From NCBI GenBank assembly GCA_035582835.1, contig JAYKAV010002508.1:27492-91491 (forward strand): DNA of 64,000 bases, in the 5' to 3' direction. Of the stretch, positions 36,301 to 44,900 are shown piece by piece. Position numbers and translations under genes: made by a program. Position 1 is the stretch's first letter; each line of letters begins with the position of its first letter. The notes below the pieces were generated by a model. It was given only the letters and a program-made list of their open reading frames with translations, was not told the origin of the DNA and searched no databases. Source of the stretch: Phoebastria nigripes. Taxonomy: Eukaryota; Chordata; Aves; Procellariiformes; Diomedeidae.

Positions 36301-38223
36301 AATAACAGAGAACAGAGAAAGTTGAGAAACAACTTAAATGGAACAAAAATGACCGAAATAATGAGAAATGCTAAACAGATGACAGCAGCTGATTTATGTG
36401 ACTGTATTTAACTATGCCCAAATAATATTTTTGTCCATTGCATTCACATCTTAGAGGACTTGCTATAAGCAGAAACAGATCTGGTTTATCTTCAGTGCAG
36501 ACGATAACAGAGAAGACATGGGCACACGCACACACATTTTAAACCTAAACAGAAGTGGAGAAAACTGCCTAAGGTTGTCTGATTGTCTTATTCAATTCAT
36601 ATCCATATGTGAGTGGTGAGAATGGCTACAATATCNAAGTAAACCTGAAAACTGCAGATCATGCTAAATTTGAAGGGGTTACTAGTTAACAATAAGTCGG
36701 TGAGAAAAGTGAAAACTATTCTAACATCTGCAGATAATAAATACAAACGAGTATGGAAGAAAGCACATGGGGAAGAAAGGAAGGGCAGGGACACATAAAA
36801 AGGGGGTAGAAAGTAAGAAATACGATGTTGCAATTTTATAAAACATTCAAAGTCATCCTGATATAAAGCAGATCCCCTTTGTTTCTATCACCCTACAGAG
36901 TTAATGTCTTCTAGGAGTTTAAGTGCNTTCTTCTGGCTTATGGAATTAATTTCATTCCTTTGTGAACACTGCATTTGATCCAAGGAATCCACTGTCAAAG
37001 AGAAAATAGTAAACTGGAGGAAAAAGAAAAGAAGACAGAAGGCAGTGTTTGAGCTCTTTTCTTAAGATATGCGCAATCACTGGGAAATACTGTGCATAAA
37101 TGAACACATAGAAGAAAAGAGTTGATAGGGGTTTTCCAGAAAGGTACAAGCAAAGAAAGATAAAAATGCTGTAAAAGCTGTATAAAAGCTGTAAGTAGGA
37201 GTACATGGGCTAAATTATAAGGAAAATGGAACTTTTAATCAGGTGGCATCTATTGTGGGTGCCTGCCAATTTAGCTGTGAAGTAACCTGTTGAAAGAGGT
37301 GATAGAAATACTGTTTCTTGGGACATTAGAAACTCCAGCCATCTGAAAATAGATGCCAAGGGATCACACTTTATGCAAAAGACAAGCACAGGATGGGAAG
37401 AAATAGAAACTACTATTTCTGTCAATGAGATAGTAAAGTTAAAAAGAAAGGGAAGAAAAAAGAAAAGGAAACACAAGGTGATGAAATCTGTTATTTTAGG
37501 ATGTAATTTTATGCAGATGTAGCACAACCAGTGCGAAAGTTTATGTAATCATTCTTAGTGCAATAAAGAAAGATAAATTTTAGGTTAGAATTTTGCAAAG
37601 TCATTTATACTAAATCAAACTAAATCTGTCCATGAAACATTTTATGCTTGATTTATTAAACAAGTAGTTTGTAGAGACAAAGCCAGGAGGAAAAACCCTG
37701 AAGCAATGCCTACAATTCTCAGCAAGCAGAAACAGGCTACATGCGAGACTGCTTCAAACAACAGAAACATTAGGCACTCAATCTCCTGATTTGTTTGATG
37801 CAGGAATCAGAGTCTGCTGCGTGAGAACATGCCTGGTTCAGGATCAATTGATGTTCAGCTGTGGAATAATCTCCAAAATTGATACAAACTACTCTTAATA
37901 TCACACAAGAAGCTCCCCCTCACATTTGCACCTCAGTAAATGAAAAGTAGACCTTATAACAGTCCCCTTTATTTTGGTAAAAAAATTACATGGACACCCC
38001 ACCTGTGCATTTTGCACAGCTCTGCCCCCCTTATTTTCTTTGTCCTCTTTGGGGTTTTGGTGCTCCACAGCACTCTTTCAAAATGTGTGGTAGGGAGGCT
38101 GAAGAATACAAAGAACTCTCAGTGCAGACCGATTGACCTACCTTGGACATCAGTGACCTTCTGTAGTCTGGGCCTGGTTGATTCAGTCAAGTTCAAGTCA
38201 GCGTAATTGAGATTTTCTGACAT
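24190..38223 (-). CDS. CLEC5A: CLEC5A-like type II C-type lectin receptor with two ITIM-type tyrosines (8 exons)
   Basis: Coding exons on the minus strand are 38223-38142, 36285-36217, 33096-33049, 32399-32310, 26821-26756, 25848-25706, 25041-24932 and 24337-24190. They join in frame to 756 nt, giving 251 residues. Residues 1-75 are cytoplasmic, with L-x-Y7-x-x-L (NYADLNL) and S-x-Y31-x-x-V (STYAEVKV), a further Y47, and a basic RRGKSCFSRTR end. Residues 76-96 form an uncharged membrane helix. Residues 97-119 are the stalk and 120-251 the C-type lectin-like domain, with Cys120, 131, 150, 215, 228 and 238, the core WKWINN and the end CEK. There is no EPN/QPD or WND, so calcium sugar binding is unlikely. 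Asn144-Ala-Ser and Asn243-Ile-Ser are glycosylation sites. Stalk and domain resemble mammalian CLEC5A (LYFP stalk, GLxY...WxWINN, C-x-x-IG...AxC, ICEKxA), and neighbouring MOXD2 fits that locus. The family relation is secure; orthology is inferred. A CD94/NKG2- or CLEC2-type paralogue is the alternative. Confidence 0.88.
24932..25041 (-). CDS. CLEC5A: CLEC5A-like exon 7 (lectin-like domain, part 2)
   Basis: A 110-nt exon, phase 0 in and 2 out. Acceptor gtttcctttctag, donor GACAT|gtaagc. It encodes HYLASQSRGHYYLLGL (the WIGL position is LLGL) and EKKWKWINNVEYSTD. These exon boundaries match the three-exon lectin-like domain of NK-type receptors. Confidence 0.95.
25706..25848 (-). CDS. CLEC5A: CLEC5A-like exon 6 (lectin-like domain, part 1)
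   Basis: A 143-nt exon, phase 1 in and 0 out. Acceptor cttccctcctgcag, donor GAACTG|gtgaga. It encodes CPPYW, KKCYFFS, DWNASRKEC and the SDLVIIDNKEEL strand: the first three conserved cysteines and the WIGL-preceding helix of a long-form C-type lectin-like domain. Confidence 0.95.
26756..26821 (-). CDS. CLEC5A: CLEC5A-like exon 5 (stalk)
   Basis: A 66-nt exon of phase 1-1. Acceptor tattcttatttccag, donor CACTAG|gtaggt. It encodes YPTASSPPDSKTFSTSYEEAL, a Ser/Thr/Pro-rich spacer that joins LLYYP to the first lectin cysteine. It resembles the LYFP...TTRSYGTV stalk of mammalian CLEC5A. Direct splicing from exon 4 to exon 6 would also stay in frame. Confidence 0.78.
   Translation of the reverse strand: MIQLQAAHLTQKHSPPAMKRH
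28500..31290. other. Intron 4 interior, nothing recognised
   Basis: The intron between exons 4 and 5 (26822-32309) holds A+T-rich sequence. The weak frames at 28684-28878, 29203-29430 and 29825-30076 have no matching splice pairs. Confidence 0.4.
31318..31366 (+). repeat. (GTTT)n simple repeat
   Basis: About seven GTTT units followed by T-rich sequence, in intron 4 of the CLEC5A-like gene. Confidence 0.9.
32310..32399 (-). CDS. CLEC5A: CLEC5A-like exon 4 (transmembrane)
   Basis: A 90-nt exon of phase 1-1. Acceptor tgctgtctatctgtag, donor CTCCTCT|gtaagt. It encodes KSCFSRTR and then 21 hydrophobic residues (VAVLVAVITILLVLAVVLVLL) without any charge. Basic residues on the N-terminal side predict a type II orientation. 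If the donor were skipped, translation would end after CKSC. Confidence 0.88.
33049..33096 (-). CDS. CLEC5A: CLEC5A-like exon 3 (cytoplasmic spacer)
   Basis: A 48-nt exon of phase 1-1. Acceptor tttggttttcag, donor AAGGG|gtaagt. It encodes PGCHTDTVNFKDSRR, hydrophilic and basic at its end. Because it is short, its recognition rests on matching phases and splice sites. Confidence 0.72.
35202..35340 (-). mobile_element. CR1 LINE 3' tail fragment
   Basis: The plus strand reads cacggaatcatttaggttgg and continues into the ctagtccaacttccctgctc block, the reverse complement of the conserved CR1 3' end. It lies in intron 2 of the CLEC5A-like gene. Confidence 0.8.
35365..36025 (+). mobile_element. Old CR1/L3-type LINE 3' fragment
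   Basis: The plus strand shows a decayed ORF2 end (LYKILSVMETLDRVWLL near 35585, and a GGQLRVKKCS-like block). It ends in gaggctgggctagacggttt and the cttggtctggcccaaaatat tail. It lies in intron 2 of the CLEC5A-like gene. Breaks and an N at 35578 show it is inactive. Confidence 0.7.
36217..36285 (-). CDS. CLEC5A: CLEC5A-like exon 2 (ITIM-like motif 2)
   Basis: A 69-nt exon of phase 1-1. Acceptor cctggttttag, donor TCCA|gtgagt. It encodes STYAEVKVQSPDA and then an Ala/Ser-rich end with Tyr47. S-x-Y31-x-x-V fits the ITIM consensus. Confidence 0.85.
38142..38223 (-). CDS. CLEC5A: CLEC5A-like exon 1 (start, ITIM 1)
   Basis: The ATG at 38223-38221 sits in gcaagaATGT. It encodes 27 residues plus the first base of codon 28 and contains NYADLNL around Tyr7, which fits I/V/L/S-x-Y-x-x-L/V. 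The donor is CAAG|gtaggt. This start is chosen because it opens directly onto the tyrosine motif, as in NK-type lectin receptors, and because a purine tract and TATA-like box lie just upstream. Confidence 0.85.
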
Positions 38224-38228
38224 TCTTG

Positions 38229-38268
38229 CTCCCCCTTCTCCTTTTTTCCCCCTCGCTGCTGTTTTTAA
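38229..38268 (-). promoter_or_regulatory. Candidate promoter of the CLEC5A-like gene
   Basis: Just upstream of the ATG, the minus strand has an uninterrupted purine run at 38254-38229 (GAGGGGGAAAAAAGGAGAAG and onwards). Ahead of it is a TATA-like TTTTAAAA at about 38268-38261, some 40 nt from the start codon. Purine-rich ETS-type elements near the start are common in leukocyte promoters. Use here is inference. Confidence 0.4.
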
Positions 38269-38269
38269 A

Positions 38270-39204
38270 ATGGTACTCTAGACTGAGGATGACTCATAGC
38301 TCCCTCCCCTCTCTAACCTTCAGGAGGAAGTTCTTTCCTCTTTCTGTAATACAGAAACTCATAATGAGAAGGGAAGCCTACTTCTAATTGATCTTTTGAT
38401 AGTAGCATGTTAAATATACTGTTGTGGCCTTGATGTGGTCACCTTTGTTGAGAAGTGGTTCTGGCATTAGTAGCCTTTTGAGTGTCCAAATCTTGACATC
38501 CTGTCCCCGCTCCCCTTTGTATTTTGAAAAGACAAGCTTTATTACATGACATGGAAAGGAGAAGAAAAGTACAGAGATTTGGAAGTCAGCCCCAGGAAGC
38601 AGGCTGAAGCTCTTGGCGTGGACCCATGGCACATCACGGGGAGCAGCCCTGCAGAGTCCAGAAGGCAGTGCTCTCAAAAGCAGACATCTGAAAGCATGAT
38701 ACATTTGCCCCTGATCCATAGAGAAATGTACTCAACGCTGCTGAAACAGGACCCTGCCACACTTTGGGGCTCTGTCATGTGTCTACAGCTCTTCTAAACC
38801 AGAATCAAGCTGACTTGCTGTGTCCTGAGGAATGTGGGTTTTGTGCAGCTCAGAAACATGTTCTTCCCCTCTGTAGGTAACTTCTGATGGCAAATGGGGA
38901 TTCATAAAGTGGGATTGGTCCAGCCTGTTTCGGGAAAGGTGAAGGGTGCTTAACATGCAAAGGCAGCAACTAGAATAGGTTAGTGTAAACAAGACAAGCC
39001 CTAGGCTTTCCAGGCTTTTAATTCCCACATGATTAATGCTTTCATAGAGCACGAGGTGGCAGCTATGTGGACATTGTGCTGTGAATTATTGTTAGAGGAA
39101 GTATCTTAGCTCATAGCAGCATTTGCCAATTGAAAATGCCAGATTTCGTTTTTGTACTGATGGCAGATGTAATCTGCCAGGAGAAGCCCAACCACCCAGC
39201 CTGA
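38270..39204. other. Intergenic between the CLEC5A-like gene and the CR1/LTR cluster
   Basis: No feature recognised. The frame pair at 38384-38797 on opposite strands is unsupported. Confidence 0.4.
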
Positions 39205-40488
39205 TCTGCTGGTCGACAGCAGGCTCAATAAGAGTCAGCGGTGTGCCCTGGCAGCCAAGAGGACAAACCACGTCCTGGGGTGCATCAAACACAGCATAAT
39301 CAGCTGGTCAAAAGAGGTGATTATCCCACTGTATTTAGCGTTGGTGCCACCTAACCTTTAGTATTGTGTGCAGTTCTGGGCCTGTCGTGGTTTAACCCCA
39401 NCCAGCAACTAAGCNCCACACAGCCGCTCGCTCACTCCCCCCTCCAGTGGGATGGGGGAGAGAATCAGAAGAGTAAAAGTGAGAAAACTTGTGCGTTGAG
39501 ATAAAGACAGTTTAATAGGTAAAGCAAAAGCTGCGCACGCAAGCAAAGCAAAACAAGGAATTCATTCACTACTTCCCATCAGCAGGCAGGTGTTCAGCCA
39601 TCTCCAGGAAAGCAGGGCTCCATCACGCGTAACGGTTACTTGGGAAGACAAATGCCATCACTCTGAACGTCCCGCCCTTCCTTCTTCTTCCCCCAGCTTT
39701 ATATGCTGAGCATGATGTCATANGGTGTGGAATATCCCTTTGGTCAGTTGAGGTCAGCTGTCCCAGCTGTGTCCCCTCCCAACTTCTTGTGCACCCCCAG
39801 CCTCCTCGCTGGTGGGGTGGTGTGAGAAGCAGAAAAGGCCTTGACACTGTGTAAGCTCAGCAATAACTGAAACTTCCCTGTATTATCAACACTGTTTTCA
39901 GCACAAATCCAAAACATAGCCCCATACTAGCTACTATGAAGAAAATTAACTCTATCCCAGCCAAAACCAGCACAGGGCCCCACAATTTGAGAAGGATGTG
40001 AAGGTCCTTGAATGTGTCCAGAGGAGGGCAACAAAGCTGGTGGAAGGGCTAGAAGGCATGTCCTATAAGGAGCGGCCAAGGACTCTGCGTTTGTCTAGTT
40101 TGAAGAGAAGGAGGCTGAGGTGNGACCTCATTGCTCTCTACAGCTTCCTGAGGCGGGGAAATGGAGAGGGAGGTGCTGATCTCTTCTCCCTGGGATCCAT
40201 TGATAGGACACGTGGGAATGGTTCAAAGCTATGTCAAGGGAGGTTCAGACTTGACGTTAGGAAACATTTCTTTACCAAGAGGGTGGTCAAACACTGGAAC
40301 AGACTTCCTAGAGAGGTGGTCGATGTCCCAAGCCTGCCAGTGTTTAAGAGGCATTTGGACAATGCCCTTAACAACATGCTTTAACTTCTGGTGAGCCCTG
40401 AAGTGGTCAGGCAGTTGGACTAGATGATTGTTGTAGGTCCCTTCCAACTGGAACTATTCTATTCTGTTCTGTTCTATTCTATTCTAAA
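39205..40488 (+). mobile_element. CR1 LINE 3' part, interrupted by a solo LTR
   Basis: Plus-strand CR1 ORF2 C-terminus, 5'-truncated, running 39205-39382 and resuming at 39975-40488. The downstream half encodes [20 protein letters not shown] and on to a stop near 40382, followed by the 3' untranslated end and an (ATTCT/GTTCT)n tail at about 40454-40486. Removing the inserted LTR and one copy of GGGCC restores a continuous CR1 sequence across the junction, so the CR1 was in place first. Confidence 0.95.
39383..39974 (-). mobile_element. Solo LTR of an avian ERVL-like element with 5-bp target duplication
   Basis: The 592-bp element begins TGTCGTGGTTT and ends CCAGCACA on the plus strand (TG...CA ends). 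GGGCC is duplicated at 39378-39382 and 39975-39979. Transcriptional sense is minus: a TATAAA at 39703-39698 and an ATTAAA-type signal at 39516-39511 lie in the expected order. There is no internal retroviral sequence, so it is a recombination remnant. Same family as the LTR at 17802. Confidence 0.93.
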
Positions 40489-41743
40489 GCCTCTTGCCCT
40501 CATTAAGTACAAGGGAGGATGAATGCGTCACTCAGTACTACTGGCCTTGCTGTGACTTGGCTACGCTGTGAGTGAGAAGGAATGTGATAGATTGCCATAG
40601 GAATTTGAAGGGGAAAATGAGAAGCGAGTGAGAATGAAGATCATGTTACTAAGCACAGCACAGTGATCTCAGTAAGATATGTTTTATCTGGGACATGGCT
40701 CTGGGTGTCTGCATGATTCTCTTGGAATCTCATGGACTCTCTTCATGAGCTTGCCTTCAAGGCAAATGTTATTTTTTTTCTGTCCATGCTTCAGTTTTAG
40801 CCAAGATAATTGCTAGCTAATAAGTGTTCATCAACCCAACGAGGAAGGAATCCACACTGCGTGGTTAGTTACCCTCCTAATCACTCTCTTTTGTGATGCT
40901 TGCTTTTAAAGTCCAAGGGTGTTTTTAGCAGGTGTACTAATTATTGTCAAAATAAGCAGAGACTCTGCCTTGGGGAAAGTGGGGAGAGAATTTGTTGAAG
41001 AGCGCCAGGATGAAATTTGAAATTTTGGAGAGTCAGTATCGTGACAAAGAACATAGCTATCATCAGATTTGCTCTTCTAATTCTCAAGTATACATTGGGG
41101 AAAAATATAAGAAAAGAGAACAGCAAGTGGTTTAGCTTTTGTAAAATTGGAATTCATAGGTTTGCTGTGTGACAGTGTATAAGGTCTATTTTTCAGTAAA
41201 TGCCAAGTCATTGCCTCATTATTACCTGGCAATCAGCAGGCAAATTCCCTGCCATGCAGTCACTGGAAAATATACTTTCTTGCTGGATACGGCAGGACTA
41301 GTTTTAGATTCAAACGCATCATTTAATAACTAAGGAGCCTGGTTTTCTATACTGACCTAAGTACAGGGAGTATGTAGATAGCTTGAGACTAGATAATGAT
41401 TACTGAAATGCCAGTGAGCAAATACATATAGTAGCCCATCTGTGAAAGCTCTGGATTTAATAATTAAGCAGCAGCTATTCTAGAGATGACTGTATTCCTG
41501 CCTCTAGTGCTTTATAGTACGTGGCTTTTCCGATTTAGGACAAACTATACTAGAAAGTATTTTTTATGAAAATAAAATAACTGCCAATGCCCGCTGAACC
41601 TATTTCTTCCAAAGGGAGACAATTTTCTACTATGTAAGTATCCTCTCATGTTCAGGGCCATCAGATCTGGAATACCCCACTACCAGGTGGTAATTACAGA
41701 GACTTCTTCAGCGGGCCAGTGGTCTGTTCTGGTATTCTGCCCC
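40489..41743. other. 3' flank of MOXD2
   Basis: It probably holds the MOXD2 3' untranslated region on the minus strand, but I could not fix a polyadenylation signal. Otherwise nothing was recognised. Confidence 0.4.
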
Positions 41744-41983
41744 TCACTTCCCATACTCAGAGGCCAAGATAAGCCAAGCAAACACTAGCTGTGTGAGAGA
41801 AAGAAGAGGAAGTGAAGCAGTTTCTTTGGTGGTTGATGACTCAGAAGTGCATACTGCAGTCAAACGAAGGTTTGCAGTGGCCCTCAGACCTGGCAGTGAG
41901 AGGTGTCCAGAAATATTGTGACAGGCAGCCCGCCTTGGAATACTAATGTCTCTGATTAGACCACTCTCGGTTCTCTGGAGTTC
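41744..41983 (-). CDS. MOXD2: MOXD2 exon 13, C-terminus, two readings
   Basis: With the first acceptor (ccatccccag, start 41983) the frame continues 79 codons to TGA at 41746-41744. It ends in a Ser/Thr-rich stretch and a hydrophobic tail (SLTQLVFAWLILAS), like the C-terminus of MOXD1. A second AG, 11 nt further in (start 41972), would give NREWSNQRH and then TAG at 41945-41943. That short peptide matches the conserved DNxEWSxQ segment of MOXD1, which the first reading lacks. Either the conserved segment has been frameshifted out, or a single indel separates it from the tail. Confidence 0.6.
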   Translation of the reverse strand, partial: ELQRTESGLIRDISIPRRAACHNISGHLSLPGLRATANLRLTAVCTSESSTTKETASLPLLSLTQLVFAWLILASEYGK

Positions 41984-44900
41984 CTGGGGATGGAAGGAAA
42001 GAGGGAAAAATAAAATTACATGATCTGTTTTTAAGCTGGGAGCCACAAGACTGTAGCATAAGTTTTGGATGTGTTTTAGTCGGTTTTCTTGCTGTCTGGA
42101 TGCGTCACTAGCCATCTCAGAGAAAGCCATAACATGGGTCTCCCCTCTGACAGCAGAGAAGCTCTCTGAGAGAGGAGAAGATGGGATCTTGATCCTTTCT
42201 CAACTTAAGAGATTTTTTCCCTAATTTACCTCTACGATGAGTAGAGGTACCAGACTGATGCACTGAAATGCAGCCAGACGAGTAAGAGCTAGGAAGCTAT
42301 GTCTCATGTATGTGGATCTTCTGGATCATCCTAACTCCCTTTGTACGCACATTGTCTGAGGGACCTTCAGCACTATTTTATTGCTCATTCTGTCAAAAAT
42401 GCACTGCCATGGCATCACCCCCTAGGCACTGTTATATTACCAAGATGCAAGAGTGTTTTTTCTCTTTGGAGAAGAATTTTTATCTTTTTAAGTTCAAAGT
42501 CAAGTGGTGACTAAATATGTCTTGGACAGTTACTTGCAATTGCATCCTTCGTAATTCACGTAATCCCTTTCAGTTCCTATAGCCATGGATAAGCTGTGAA
42601 TAGTTGATGTTACCCAAGGTGTTGTGTGTTGGCTCTCTCTCTCAGCTGTGCTTTACTCTCGGAACGTCAGAGCCGAGTCCATTTCCTCAACCACAAATTG
42701 CTCAGAAGGGGGACTTACATCAATGGTTTTGATGATGACTACTTGATCTGCCTCCTTGGCTGCTTTCTCTGCAACTTTGACAGTCTCATTGTTCCAGTCA
42801 ACAAAGTCCATGGCCATCATTCCTTCCAATGCACTGGGGAGAGAGTAAGGGGCAATGGGGAGGTGGAGAAGACAAACGATGAGAAGATGAGGAAGGAGGG
42901 AAAAAGAAAGGAAGGGGGAAAAAGGATAAAGGAGAAGAGATTGTTAAAGTATCACAGCTCATGATAGATTCCTGCAACAAGGGAGCTCAACTTGACATGG
43001 CTCTTTCTTCCCTATCAGCAACATTCCATTTTCATAATCTTTTCCTTTTGCCATTCTTCATAGCTACATTTCGCTCTGCTACCTCCAGAAACATGTTGAC
43101 TCAGGACTCACTCGGAGGCCTCCTGCTTGAGTACATGCACAACATGCAAAATATCAGGGTAGCCCATACAACTGGAGATGTTGTTACGAGGGTAGTAGAA
43201 GAGGAATGCGAGACACATCTCATTCATGGTGCTTGGCCCACCCTGCAAAGACACAAGGATGACTCAGAGGTCTGCTGAGACACAATGAGGAGACTATTTC
43301 TCCTCAGGAAAGCACTCTTGTTCACAGCTCATGCAGATCCTGTCTGGTGAAAAAAAAAATATTAATTTGTTTGTCAGAGAGTTAGAAACAGAGAATCAAA
43401 GTATCCTCGCAAGACCCTGATAAATAGGCTGCTCTGTGGTTTTATAACCTAAATCTACTTATTCTCTCCTTCAGGAAGACTACTGTATTTGTATTTCAGT
43501 CTACAAGATCCCAAAATCTGAAACTTTGGAAAGTTCAACTAAAACATTCAGGGAATTAACTGAATGTGACATCCAGATCAGAATTGTTCAGTTGATCCCT
43601 ACATTTGGAAGGGGCCCAACCAAATCAAACAGTGCTGCTCTCTGAGAATATAAACTCTGTAACCCTCTTTAGGTCAAATCTCAGTTTCTTGTGCACATTT
43701 CTAAGTGCAATAACGTCATTAACTCCTCTGCATCGCATATGCTCTAAAATAAGTTATGAAATATGACAATAATTGTTTATATGCTAAGTTCTGAAAAGTT
43801 AGCTAAGTTCTAAAGTCTGAAATTGTTGCTTTCAGACTTTCAATTTTAAATAAGAAAGAGAGAAAAAAAAAGAAAGTCAGAATCTTCTGCAAAACTCATG
43901 CCTGGTCTGAATAAGAAAAACAAAAAAGAATGTCTTCATATTTTGAGAAGTCCAAATCAGATCCAGCTGCCAGATTACGTCAGCTTCTGTATTTGACTTC
44001 TGCCTGTCCACTAAATCCAGGTGTTCAATGATTGAAAACCAACTCAGCTGCAAGTTTCCCTACTTGCACTTGACGTTTTGGACAAGATTTAGCTTGTATG
44101 GTATTAGATGCAAGATAGATTTGGGATCTGTTCATAAGTAGGAAGGTCTTGCTGAAGAGCTACTCTCTAGCCATGGAGCAACTGTGCAAGGCATGCCTCA
44201 GTATGTCTATGATATTGTGTCTAGCACAAGAAGCTTTTGCCAGGGATGTATTTGCTTGGGGAAGAGATATATGTCTGCCCAAAAGATTTTAATGGTGATG
44301 AGCTAATTTTAAAAGCAATGGAAGAATTGTAGGTAGAAAAACAAACTTACAAAAGTAGTCCCTGACCGACCCAGTGTCTGAAAGTTGCATTCGACCAGGA
44401 TCTCATCTCCCTAGGGAACACAGTAGGTCACACTGTCAGAGCCGTACAGGCAAAGCATGCAAAACAACCGATCGCAATATGGGGAACCAGGAAACTCTGT
44501 GAAAACAATGGGCCGCAGCCTGAGGTGGAATGAAGGACAGAATATGTCAACGTGCTCTGACATCTCTGGTGCTCACCAGCTCCCCAGCCTGCCCGCCCAT
44601 GGCTACAGCCCAGGGGAGGAACGTACTGGTTTGACTATGACGATTTCCTTCATGTCCCGAATCTCCTGCAGTGTGAAGTCATACTTATTGTCCTCACAGA
44701 TGATCCCTAGCTGCTCACCATTCCTGGGGAAGACAAATGAGGGGAGAAAGTTATAATGTTTCCAGGGAGGGGTGTGGAATAACCAATTCATGGATGAAAT
44801 AAACAGAGCCAAGAAAAATCCCCTCCAGAAATCATGCCTGATCTCTTTTGTACCATAACTCACAGGACGTATTTTCAGCGACGGTAAATCCCAAACATAC

